Assembly: GCA_903895845.1 (NCBI GenBank) | Contig: CAITVK010000102.1 | Coordinates: forward strand, 1 to 55,063 | Length of the DNA: 55,063 nt | Direction of reading: 5' to 3' | DNA from: an uncultured Chitinophagaceae bacterium | GTDB lineage: Bacteria > Bacteroidota > Bacteroidia > Chitinophagales > Chitinophagaceae | Shown: positions 8,497-16,236 of the stretch, in pieces | Numbering within the stretch: position 1 is the first letter of the stretch | How the letters are laid out: every line of letters starts with the position of its first letter | Translations under genes and position numbers: made by a program | Notes under the pieces: model-generated | Databases searched by the model: none | What the model was told of the DNA's origin: nothing | Seen by the model: the letters and a program-made list of their open reading frames with translations, nothing else

Positions 8497-9126
8497 ATGA
8501 CTAATAAGAAATTGGTAGCAGAAAAGTTGCTACAAGTAAATGCGGTAAAGCTGCGACCAGAGCAGCCTTTCACTTGGGCCAGCGGTTGGAAAAGCCCTAT
8601 TTATTGTGATAACAGAAAGGTTCTTTCTTTTCCTTACGTCAGGGAGTTTATAAAGAGCGAATTGTGTAATGTTATTTTCTCCGAGTATCCCGATGCAGAA
8701 TGTCTGGCAGGGGTGGCAACGGCTGGTATCGCTTGGGGTGCCATGGTGGCCGACCAATTGAAGCTTCCTTATATATATGTTCGTCCCAAACCAAAAGAAC
8801 ACGGATTGGGGAATCAGATAGAAGGTGCCTACACCACTGGGCAAAAAGTTGTAGTAATTGAAGATTTGATTTCTACAGGTAAAAGTAGCCTGCAAGTGGT
8901 TGAAGTGTTGCGTGCTGCCGGAATGGAAGTAGTGGCAATGGTGTCCATTTTTAATTATGGGTTTGATGTGGCCGCGCGAGCTTTTGCGAATGCAGGTGTC
9001 CCGTATATTTCATTGAGCGATTATAAGACATTGATCACATTGGCCTTGGAAAAAGGGACTATCTCAGCTGAAACAGAGAAAATTCTGTTAGAATGGAGTA
9101 AAGCCCCGTCTGAGTGGGGTATCTAA
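8497..9126 (+). CDS. pyrE: Orotate phosphoribosyltransferase
   Basis: PyrE transfers phosphoribose from PRPP to orotate in pyrimidine synthesis. The protein of 209 residues has S-G-W-K-S-P-I-Y-C-D-N-R (about 30-41), R-P-K-P-K-E-H-G (about 95-102), and the PRPP-binding loop V-V-V-I-E-D-L-I-S-T-G-K-S-S (about 117-130). The start at 8497 is preferred over 8464 because the family begins with this methionine and the promoter lies immediately upstream. A small secreted CxxC protein gene follows after 19 bases. Confidence 0.95.
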   Translation: MTNKKLVAEKLLQVNAVKLRPEQPFTWASGWKSPIYCDNRKVLSFPYVREFIKSELCNVIFSEYPDAECLAGVATAGIAWGAMVADQLKLPYIYVRPKPKEHGLGNQIEGAYTTGQKVVVIEDLISTGKSSLQVVEVLRAAGMEVVAMVSIFNYGFDVAARAFANAGVPYISLSDYKTLITLALEKGTISAETEKILLEWSKAPSEWGI

Positions 9127-9145
9127 TTGTTTTTAAATCATTGAT

Positions 9146-9556
9146 ATGAAAAAGATTATTTTTCCAGCCTTATTGTTGTTGCTGTCAGCTTCAAAAATCA
9201 ACGCACAAGTGATGTCCAATAAGCCACAGTGGATTACCATCAAATCGGAAAACTTACATTGCTGGGAATGCAAAGAGCGGTTGGATGCCTATCTTCTTGG
9301 TGAAAACAGGGCGAATATGGACAATGGAATGCTTCAATGGAAGTTCAACCTCATAAATGGAGAATTGAAAGTGCAATATCTCCCAGACAGGGTAAGTGTA
9401 GATGAAATTCGTACTGCTATGAACAATGCTGGCTTTGATGCAGATACTGCCAAAGCCGAACCATCTGTTTATGCCAAATTACCTCCTGCCTGCAAGCGAA
9501 TTGCAGATGGCGGTGGTCCCAAAAAAGGTATCCCTTGCCATTTGCAACCAGATTAG
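9146..9556 (+). CDS. Secreted HMA-like protein with CxxC motif
   Basis: The 136-residue protein has a signal peptide (MKKIIFPALLLLLSASKINA). It is followed by a domain whose layout resembles heavy-metal-associated (HMA) domains: beta strand, H-C-W-E-C-K-E-R at about 40-47, a helix, and DEIRTAMNNAGFDADTAKAE at about 90-109. The tail (YAKLPPACKRI) resembles the end of the HMA segment in the TonB receptor at 23702-26269 (YNKLPSCCKYE). It is inferred to bind a soft metal, perhaps copper, in the periplasm. It lies 19 bases after pyrE and ends before a hairpin terminator. Confidence 0.78.
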   Translation: MKKIIFPALLLLLSASKINAQVMSNKPQWITIKSENLHCWECKERLDAYLLGENRANMDNGMLQWKFNLINGELKVQYLPDRVSVDEIRTAMNNAGFDADTAKAEPSVYAKLPPACKRIADGGGPKKGIPCHLQPD

Positions 9557-9661
9557 TAACAAGCTATAATCAAACCAATAACAATCACCACGTACCTCTA
9601 TTCAGAGTGAACTATCAGTTGATTGTTTTGAACAAATAAATATTGGTGATTAAAAATAGCC

Positions 9662-9693
9662 GGTGGCTACACGGAGGTGTAGTCACCTTTTTT
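9662..9693 (+). terminator. Hairpin terminator after the pyrE-HMA unit
   Basis: An 11-bp stem (9662-9672 with 9677-9687, one G-T pair) closes a GGAG loop and is followed by six T residues. Confidence 0.8.
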
Positions 9694-9785
9694 GTTTTAA
9701 AACTTTCAAAATTTAAAATCCCAGCACTCATTATTATCAAATTGTTACCATTTACTAACACCGATTTTAAGATATTCTTAGCAGA

Positions 9786-9793
9786 TACTTTTG
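9786..9793 (+). promoter_or_regulatory. Putative promoter of the TonB receptor operon
   Basis: TACTTTTG matches the TAnnTTTG -7 element and ends 25 bases before the ATG at 9819. A T-rich stretch occurs at the -33 distance but has no exact TTG. Confidence 0.5.
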
Positions 9794-9818
9794 CAGCGTA
9801 ATAGAAAAATCTACTCGT

Positions 9819-12692
9819 ATGCATTATTTGAAATGTCTGTTATTTACAGTGTTTCTTGCTTTTGGTTATGTTATTGCATTTGCAGGAACAGTAAAAGGCA
9901 AGGTTACTGACGCTAAAACTGGTGAGCCGCTGATAGGTGCAACAGTAACCCTGACAGGAAGTGGCAAAAAGCTAACTACAAGTGTTAATCTGGATGGTTC
10001 ATACATATTCAGGAACGTACCTGTTGGAAAGTATAAGATAAAAATAAATTTTGCTGGATATAAAAGTCAAGAAGATTTAGTAGCAGAGGTTAAATCTGCT
10101 TACGATATTGTTGTTGCTGGGGCTGAATTAAAAGAAGATGTTACAGAACTTAACGGTGTTGAAGTAACTGGCTATAAAAGTAAAGAAAGTGCAGAGGCAG
10201 CCAGAACAATCCAAAAGAATAGCGATATTGTTACCAATATAATGTCTGCCAAAACAATCGAATTATCACCAGATGTTACTGTAGCAAACTCCCTACAAAG
10301 AATGAGTGGTGTTTCATTTGCTTCAAGCAGAAGTGGAGAAGGCAGATTTGCTATCATCAGGGGTATGGATGCTCGTTACAATACAACCTTGGTTAATGGT
10401 ATAGAAATACCTAGTCCCAATGATCAGTCTAGATTTGTGCCAATGAATGTTTTTCCAGCCGACATACTTCAAAGATTAGAAGTTATCAAAACATTGACGC
10501 CAAACATGGAAGCCAATGCCATAGGAGGAGTAATGAATCTGGTAATGAAAGATGCTCCAAATAAAGAAGAATTCAAAGTATTTGTAGCTGGTGGAACGAA
10601 TACATTCTTTGGAAATAACGGCAGCTATACTGGTTTTTATCACAGCACAATCAACAAAACCTCTCCTTATGAACAAAATCCTACACAAGCAGTTTCTCAA
10701 TCTAATTTTCCAGGTAGTAATCTAACTCTTTACTCAAAGTCTAGACCTATAGATTTACAAACAGGATTAACTTATGGCAATCGCTATCTTAATAAAAAGC
10801 TGGGCTTTGTATTAAGTCTAAGTTACCAAGACTTATTTCGTGCTACAGATCAACAGTTAATTGCTCGGGATGCGAATTCAACAGCTATACCAAATTCTTA
10901 TGGTACACATGGAGATACTTTAAATAATTATCCTCTGTTCGATGATGTTTACCATAACAGAATTTTTACAGAACAAAAGCGTTTTGCTTTAAATAATAAG
11001 ATTGATTATGTAATTAACAATAGAAACAAGATATCCCTGTACAACTTATATGTTCACATGGATGAATTTCAAACCCGTTTACAATCTGATACAAACATAA
11101 CTACTGGAGAATTGGATTATTCAACTAGGACTTTATGGATTATTCAATCTATTTACAACAGCACTTTACATGGCGAACATCAATTAGCTCCTAGAGTGTC
11201 CCTAAACTGGTCTGCAGCTTATTCTCTAGCAAAACAAAATCAACCAGACTATGCCTCTTTCACTTACAAAAACAGTTATGATGTTGCTAACTCAGTTGCA
11301 AATTCACACTTCTATGGACAAGATACGGGTACTTCAGGCTCAATGAGTAGATCCTGGGAACATAACAAAGACCAAGATGTTGCAGCATACTTAAATCTGA
11401 TTCTTAAAAGAAGTATTGCAAAAAGAGAAGTTCAGTTTGATTTTGGAGGTATGTATCGTCATAAGAATAGAGATAATTTCTATTGGGCTTATTCTTTAAG
11501 TCCATCTTCTAAAAAAGTTTATGACTACAGCAATAATTATAGCATTAATGATTCTGTTCCTTATAAAACTTCTTCCAATGACACCATTGGAAGTGGCGGT
11601 CAGGCGAGAAACTATTCAATTGTAGAAGATGTTTCAGGTGGTTATGCCCAAGCTAAATTTATGGCTACTCCACAGTTACAAGTATTAGGGGGTGTTAGAT
11701 TAGAAACAACAGACCAGACATACTCCACAGATTTAAGTGTATTGGATAATGGTAAAACTGGGCATATTTATTATTACGACATCTTACCAAGCTTGCATCT
11801 AAAATATGACATTAAGAACGGACAAGAAGTAAGAGCTTCCTATTTCAGGAGTCTAATCAGACCAAGTTTTGGAGAAATTATACCATACAATATTCCTGCA
11901 ACTCAAAATGACGCTTATGCATCTCAGGGTAATCCTTACTTAAAACATACTACTGCTGATAATTTTGACATTCGTTATGGATATTATCCTGCTAAAAGTT
12001 CCGATGAATTTTTAGTAGGTGCTTTCTTAAAGAATATCTACAATCCCGTTGAAGTAGGTTTTCAGGCTAAAAATGTTACCATACCCGATAATCTTACCTC
12101 CAACCTTGGTTCCATTATCCTAACTCCTATCAATGTAGGCACCGTTACCAATGAAGGGTTAGAATTTTTAGGGGTAAAATACTTTGGTCATTTCGGTATA
12201 AGCGCCAACTATACCTACACGCACAGTGCTACTACCCAACAAAAGTTATTTGTTTATTATGACCCGTTAAAAGGACAACAGTCTAAATTTATAAACCAAG
12301 TACGCCCATTACAAGGTCAGGCAGCTAATATTGGCAATGTATCTCTATTATTTAAAAACAAAAAAATTGGACTAGACATGCAACTGGCATATGTATATAC
12401 AGGAGAAAGAATTCAGTATGTAAGCAATTTTTACAACCTTGATACATGGCAATCACCTTTTGGTCAATTAGATTTCTCTTTTACCAAACGCTTCAATAAA
12501 CGATTTGAACTTTATGGAAAGGTGTTAAACATTACCAACGAGCATACAAGTTATTATATTAAAACACCTTACTACAGTTATAATGGCTATAATAATTCTA
12601 TTCCATTCCAGGATAATCCATCAAAACACATTTTGGTTGAAAAAGACGTGTTCAAAACATCCATATTCTTAGGAGTAAGATATAAATTTTAA
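9819..12692 (+). CDS. TonB-dependent receptor with carboxypeptidase-like N-terminal domain
   Basis: The 957-residue outer-membrane receptor begins with a signal peptide (MHYLKCLLFTVFLAFGYVIAFA). A carboxypeptidase-regulatory-like beta domain follows at about 23-110 (GKVTDAKTGEPLIGATV). The plug domain at about 140-250 contains I-I-R-G-M-D-A-R-Y-N-T-T-L-V-N-G, and a long beta barrel ends in VFKTSIFLGVRYKF. Such receptors import substrates using TonB energy; the substrate is not evident. Its lipoprotein partner starts 12 bases downstream, so they probably form one operon and complex. No SusD homologue is present, so this is not a classical glycan system. Confidence 0.92.
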   Translation: MHYLKCLLFTVFLAFGYVIAFAGTVKGKVTDAKTGEPLIGATVTLTGSGKKLTTSVNLDGSYIFRNVPVGKYKIKINFAGYKSQEDLVAEVKSAYDIVVAGAELKEDVTELNGVEVTGYKSKESAEAARTIQKNSDIVTNIMSAKTIELSPDVTVANSLQRMSGVSFASSRSGEGRFAIIRGMDARYNTTLVNGIEIPSPNDQSRFVPMNVFPADILQRLEVIKTLTPNMEANAIGGVMNLVMKDAPNKEEFKVFVAGGTNTFFGNNGSYTGFYHSTINKTSPYEQNPTQAVSQSNFPGSNLTLYSKSRPIDLQTGLTYGNRYLNKKLGFVLSLSYQDLFRATDQQLIARDANSTAIPNSYGTHGDTLNNYPLFDDVYHNRIFTEQKRFALNNKIDYVINNRNKISLYNLYVHMDEFQTRLQSDTNITTGELDYSTRTLWIIQSIYNSTLHGEHQLAPRVSLNWSAAYSLAKQNQPDYASFTYKNSYDVANSVANSHFYGQDTGTSGSMSRSWEHNKDQDVAAYLNLILKRSIAKREVQFDFGGMYRHKNRDNFYWAYSLSPSSKKVYDYSNNYSINDSVPYKTSSNDTIGSGGQARNYSIVEDVSGGYAQAKFMATPQLQVLGGVRLETTDQTYSTDLSVLDNGKTGHIYYYDILPSLHLKYDIKNGQEVRASYFRSLIRPSFGEIIPYNIPATQNDAYASQGNPYLKHTTADNFDIRYGYYPAKSSDEFLVGAFLKNIYNPVEVGFQAKNVTIPDNLTSNLGSIILTPINVGTVTNEGLEFLGVKYFGHFGISANYTYTHSATTQQKLFVYYDPLKGQQSKFINQVRPLQGQAANIGNVSLLFKNKKIGLDMQLAYVYTGERIQYVSNFYNLDTWQSPFGQLDFSFTKRFNKRFELYGKVLNITNEHTSYYIKTPYYSYNGYNNSIPFQDNPSKHILVEKDVFKTSIFLGVRYKF

Positions 12693-12704
12693 ATTATAAA
12701 TAGT

Positions 12705-14204
12705 ATGAAATACAAATTATCAATATACGCTTTATTAATCTGTTGTGCTTTTTATACAAGCTCTTGCACAAAATTCAGCACAGACAACAATATCATTTCT
12801 TCCGCAGTTACCCCACCTGTTGTACCAATCAGCGATTCGGTACCATTGTGTGGAAGTATTAGTGGTACTATGCTAGCGGGGAAAACCTACAATATCAATG
12901 GCGATATAACAGTGCAAGCTGGTGATAGTCTGGTAATTCAGCCTGGTGCCAAGTTGATTTTTAATAACCAGTCCGGATTAATTGTACTAGGAAATATGTT
13001 TTCATTAGGTACTAAAGCAGCACCAATTTATTTAACCGTTGCCAATCAGTTACATACAGATAACCCCGTTGCAAACTATAATTATAAAAACGATTCTGCT
13101 TTTGTTGGTCATTGGAAAGGAATTGCGGCTGGGCCAACCTGTCAATATTTGATTATGAAATGGACGCATGTAGAATATGCTGGCGCAAATGCAGGTGCAG
13201 GATATACTTGCACTGCTGCGGGTGAAGTAGCTTCCAATTTTTATACTTATCAAAGTTTAAGTAAAGCTTCGAAAACCAGTTACCCAATTTTCTTTGGTGC
13301 AACTGCAGGGTTGTTTGTTTTTGAAGACTCGTGGATTTATGGCACCCCTGATGACGCTATTCGTGTATTTAGTAATGGTGGGGCAGCTTATTTTGCTATC
13401 ATGAGAAGTACGTTCGAAAAATGTGGCACTACTGGTGGTGATGGGGTGAATGTAAAAGCAGGCGGAGTGGGCATCATCGCCTACAACCTTTGTATTGGTG
13501 GAGCTACCAATTCACTCAAGGCATCCAACAAAGGGACTGCGCCTGGATTACCAACTTGCAATATAGATTGCTATAATAATACTATTATTAACTCAGGATT
13601 CAGAAATGCCTCTTCCGGTAAAGGCGGGTCTATCAACTACGAGCAAGGTTCAAGAGGACAAGCGTATAACAACCTGATTGTAAATTGTAAGTATGGATTA
13701 AGATTAAATGGCACTTTGATTCCAGATACTTCTTATATGTATGGCAACTATGGGTATAATTATTATTGGGCCGATAATGTTTCAATAGCCAATGGTTTTA
13801 TTCCTTTCACGCCAATCTCCGTAAATAAGCCAGTACCTACAGATATCCCGAATATGACCAATCTGTTAGGCCCTAATTACGTCTATTCCCCACAAGATGC
13901 ACCTTATGATGGCACTTCTTTGGTACAGGCACCAGGAACTAACCCAACCTTTGTAAATTATCCTTTACCTACTACTGGCGGGTATGCAGTTACAGACATC
14001 ACCGCAGTAGGAAACTTTAACTTTAACCTGCAACCAGGCTCACCTTGTCAAGGAAAAGGATATTTTGGATTTACGCCTAATCTACTTTCCTCGGCACAAC
14101 CACCTTTCCCAATAGTTGATCCTAAATATGGATTAACTACATTAACCTTACCCGGCCTAGACATTGGTGCATATCAACTTAATGGCTCTGGTAACCAACA
14201 TTAA
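12705..14204 (+). CDS. Surface lipoprotein, beta-helix-like, partner of the TonB receptor
   Basis: The 499-residue protein has a lipoprotein signal ending in T-S-S-C, so the cysteine near residue 21 should be lipidated. The body is rich in Gly, Asn, Thr and Tyr. It has repeated short strands such as SGTMLAGKTYNINGDITVQ and 'YNNTIINSG', consistent with a right-handed parallel beta-helix. This is a family-level inference from composition. Located 12 bases after the receptor gene, it probably captures ligand at the cell surface. The ligand is unknown. The gene ends before a strong terminator. Confidence 0.8.
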   Translation: MKYKLSIYALLICCAFYTSSCTKFSTDNNIISSAVTPPVVPISDSVPLCGSISGTMLAGKTYNINGDITVQAGDSLVIQPGAKLIFNNQSGLIVLGNMFSLGTKAAPIYLTVANQLHTDNPVANYNYKNDSAFVGHWKGIAAGPTCQYLIMKWTHVEYAGANAGAGYTCTAAGEVASNFYTYQSLSKASKTSYPIFFGATAGLFVFEDSWIYGTPDDAIRVFSNGGAAYFAIMRSTFEKCGTTGGDGVNVKAGGVGIIAYNLCIGGATNSLKASNKGTAPGLPTCNIDCYNNTIINSGFRNASSGKGGSINYEQGSRGQAYNNLIVNCKYGLRLNGTLIPDTSYMYGNYGYNYYWADNVSIANGFIPFTPISVNKPVPTDIPNMTNLLGPNYVYSPQDAPYDGTSLVQAPGTNPTFVNYPLPTTGGYAVTDITAVGNFNFNLQPGSPCQGKGYFGFTPNLLSSAQPPFPIVDPKYGLTTLTLPGLDIGAYQLNGSGNQH

Positions 14205-14231
14205 TTCTTCATTCATCAATCATAGTTGTCA

Positions 14232-14263
14232 AGCTCTGTAGTCTTTACTACAGGGCTTTTTTT
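14232..14263 (+). terminator. Terminator of the TonB receptor operon
   Basis: An 11-bp stem (14232-14242 with 14247-14257, one G-T pair) closes a CTTT loop and runs into seven T residues. Confidence 0.85.
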
Positions 14264-14284
14264 ATTCTACACTACCCTTACTCA

Positions 14285-14370
14285 ATGCCATTGTTTATAC
14301 TATCGATACCAATGTTTGAACTCCCGATGCCATACATTATTACGCATACCCCACTCCTATCCTAATGTTT
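14285..14370. repeat. Short degenerate array, ~21-bp spacing
   Basis: ATGCCA at 14285, ATACCA at 14306 and ATGCCA at 14327 are exactly 21 bases apart, and the first two are followed by a TTGTTT/TGTTTG core. Weaker copies continue at 14346 and 14365 with 19-base steps. This looks like a small relative of the larger phased arrays at 15901 and 47092. Confidence 0.5.
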
Positions 14371-14413
14371 TGCCTAAAATGTTTAAATCAAATGTTCAAG
14401 TATAGTTATCACT

Positions 14414-14445
14414 TACTTTTGCGACCTATGAAACAACTCGCTTAA
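14414..14445 (+). promoter_or_regulatory. Promoter with an immediately following five-codon mini-ORF
   Basis: TACTTTTG (14414-14421) fits the -7 consensus. Six bases later an ATG begins a complete mini-ORF (14428-14445) encoding M-K-Q-L-A and a stop. The lipid kinase start lies 58 bases after that stop. The mini-ORF could be chance or a leader peptide. Confidence 0.4.
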
Positions 14446-14503
14446 AGATAAAAAGTTCAGTTGCTGATTGTCGGGTTGTTTTGCTTGCTTAAAGAATGAA
14501 ATT

Positions 14504-15403
14504 ATGGAAAGAAGAATGGTGTACCTGATAAACCCAATTTCAGGCACTTATAAGAAGGAAGACATCAAGAAATTAATACACGAAATAACCACAGAAAAGA
14601 ATATTCCTTTCGAGATTGTTCCAACAAATGCAAGCGGCAATTACGGATTCCTCAAGGAGAAAATAGAAGCAGAAAACATCACCGACTTAATTATTGTTGG
14701 AGGCGATGGCACAGTCAATCAGATCGTAAATTCTCTTCACAAATTAGTCGACGTAAACTTCGGAATTATTCCTGTTGGTTCAGGTAATGGTTTGGCTTAT
14801 GCCGCAGGGATTCCCAAAAAGCCAAAAGATGCCATCCTTCACTTGTTCAAAGGAACCCCTCAGTACATAGATGCATTTCGCATCAACGATAGGTTTTCTT
14901 GCATGCTTAGTGGGTTAGGTTTCGATGCCAAAGTAGCGCAAGATTTCTCTACAAGTGCCAGTCGTGGGCTGCTTACTTACACACAACAAAGCCTGCTGAA
15001 CTTCTTTAAGGCTCAACCCTATCAGTTCGAGGTCACCGTAGAAGACTTTACTTTCTTCACCGAATCGTACTTCATCAGCATTGCAAATGGCAATCAGTTT
15101 GGCAACAATATAACGATAGCACCTCAGGCCAACCTTACCGATGGTATGCTGGATGTAGTCATTGTGCAAAAGATGAGCAAGGCGCAATTGCCTTTCGCGG
15201 TTTTACGTCAGATTCGTGGCAACAACAAATTGCAGAACCTGGTAAAAGAAATAAGTACCCAGAATATACTGTACTTCCAGACGCCAAAGCTTTCTATCCG
15301 CAATTTGAAACTTGCCCCCCTTCACATAGATGGCGAGCCTACCGAAACAACCGATTTCTTTGAAGTAAATGTGCTAAAGGATTGTTTCAAATTGATACTC
15401 TAA
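14504..15403 (+). CDS. Diacylglycerol/lipid kinase family protein (YegS/DagK-like)
   Basis: The protein of about 299 residues has the catalytic signature G-G-D-G-T-V-N-Q near residues 66-73 and the following G-S-G-N-G-L-A-Y-A-A. These bind ATP and define the DAGK catalytic family that phosphorylates diacylglycerol or sphingoid lipids. It opens with VYLINPISGTYKK, also typical. The C-terminal beta domain ends in the LHIDGEPTE pattern. I start at ATG 14504 because upstream residues in the longer frame are atypical; the ATG at 14516 is also possible. The gene stands alone, with tRNA-Phe downstream. Confidence 0.9.
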   Translation: MERRMVYLINPISGTYKKEDIKKLIHEITTEKNIPFEIVPTNASGNYGFLKEKIEAENITDLIIVGGDGTVNQIVNSLHKLVDVNFGIIPVGSGNGLAYAAGIPKKPKDAILHLFKGTPQYIDAFRINDRFSCMLSGLGFDAKVAQDFSTSASRGLLTYTQQSLLNFFKAQPYQFEVTVEDFTFFTESYFISIANGNQFGNNITIAPQANLTDGMLDVVIVQKMSKAQLPFAVLRQIRGNNKLQNLVKEISTQNILYFQTPKLSIRNLKLAPLHIDGEPTETTDFFEVNVLKDCFKLIL

Positions 15404-15471
15404 TAAATACAATCTGAAAATTACTAAATAAAAAAAGGGCAGAACGAGTACATATATTGATAAAATCCCCC

Positions 15472-15479
15472 TATATTTG
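15472..15479 (+). promoter_or_regulatory. Putative tRNA-Phe promoter (-7 box)
   Basis: TATATTTG matches TAnnTTTG exactly and ends 15 bases before the mature 5' end of the tRNA. Confidence 0.5.
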
Positions 15480-15494
15480 CACTCCTTTACGGAT

Positions 15495-15567
15495 GGTGCG
15501 GTAGCTCAGTCGGTAGAGCAAAGGACTGAAAATCCTTGTGTCGCCGGTTCGATCCCGGCTCACACCA
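15495..15567 (+). tRNA. tRNA-Phe (GAA)
   Basis: The cloverleaf is clear. The D-stem is GCTC/GAGC. The anticodon arm AGGAC-TGAAAAT-CCTT has anticodon GAA. The T-arm is GCCGG-TTCGATC-CCGGC and the discriminator base is A at 15567. The acceptor stem GGTGCGG (15495-15501) pairs with TCACACC (15560-15566), with one C-A mismatch at the fifth pair and one terminal G-T pair. The CCA end is not encoded. A terminator follows two bases later. Confidence 0.95.
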
Positions 15568-15568
15568 C

Positions 15569-15600
15569 AAAAAGACTCAGAGTAATCTGGGTCTTTTTTA
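15569..15600 (+). terminator. Terminator of tRNA-Phe
   Basis: A 13-bp stem (15569-15581 with 15586-15598, one G-T pair) closes a GTAA loop and runs into T residues. Confidence 0.85.
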
Positions 15601-15900
15601 TTTTTATACGATTGCAAAAGACAGAAGCCAGAAAATAGTTTGATTGATTGATAACGAAACAGAAAAGCGGTATCGGTGTAGAGAAGGATTACAACCTGTC
15701 TCTAATTCAATAAACAAAGATTATGAGCCTTCAGTTTCTCAACTTCCAACTTGTAACTCTAATCAATTCTAATCTCAAAGCTAATTTAATCGTTAATAAT
15801 CAGGCTTTGTCAATTGTAGCCACAAACCTGTGAAGCCCTTTACTATCAAGCATTATAGCTTTTTCTAGTCCTTCTTTTATTCTTAAATCCGGCTTTCTTG
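15601..15900. other. Intergenic, no recognisable feature
   Basis: The AT-rich stretch between the tRNA terminator and the phased array has no supported gene, promoter or hairpin that I can point to. Confidence 0.5.
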
Positions 15901-16116
15901 CACCCGAGTGGGACTTAGAACCAAGTGAGGGAACGAAAGATTCACGTGAGTGAGGTGCTTATTCAAGTGAGTCAGCGCCTGCCGCACGTGAGTGAGGCGC
16001 TGACTCACTTGAGTGGAACCCCGCCCCACGTGAATCTTTCGCTCCCTCACTTGCGGCTGACTCTGCCGCACCTGCGGGAAGCTCAGACTCAGGTGCAAGA
16101 ATTGCCCACTTACGAG
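15901..16116. repeat. 21-bp-phased palindromic array of CAnnTG hexamers
   Basis: CAnnTG cores start at 15922, 15943, 15964, 15985, 16006, 16027, 16048, 16069 and 16090, nine in a row exactly 21 bases apart. Degenerate units flank both ends. The cores are CAAGTG, CACGTG, CAAGTG, CACGTG, CACTTG, CACGTG, CACTTG, CACCTG and CAGGTG. The central 132 bp (15922-16053) is a near-palindrome centred on CACGTG at 15985-15990. The outer units match as reverse complements at 20 of 21 bases and the 17 bases 15964-15980 match 15995-16011 perfectly. It lies between tRNA-Phe and the 3' end of a surface-protein gene. Confidence 0.93.
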
Positions 16117-16236
16117 GGTGAGGCTATCTCGCCTGTAAAAACTAACAGGTTGTGCGCAATTGGAAAGGCAACTTTATCGAGAGAGGGAAGAGTTGAGGAT
16201 ATGTCTCTACACAAACTGAGAAGTTGAAAGCGGTTG

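Noticed and set aside
15901-16116. CRISPR array
   Set aside because: Units are contiguous 21-mers with only a short shared core; there are no long identical repeats with unique spacers and no cas genes. The same holds for 47092-47520.
15883-16227. Open frames on both strands through the CAnnTG array, encoding seven-residue repeats
   Set aside because: A 21-bp period keeps all frames open, so open frames are expected; both strands look equally 'coding', and there is no start signal or family resemblance. Treated as a DNA-level repeat.
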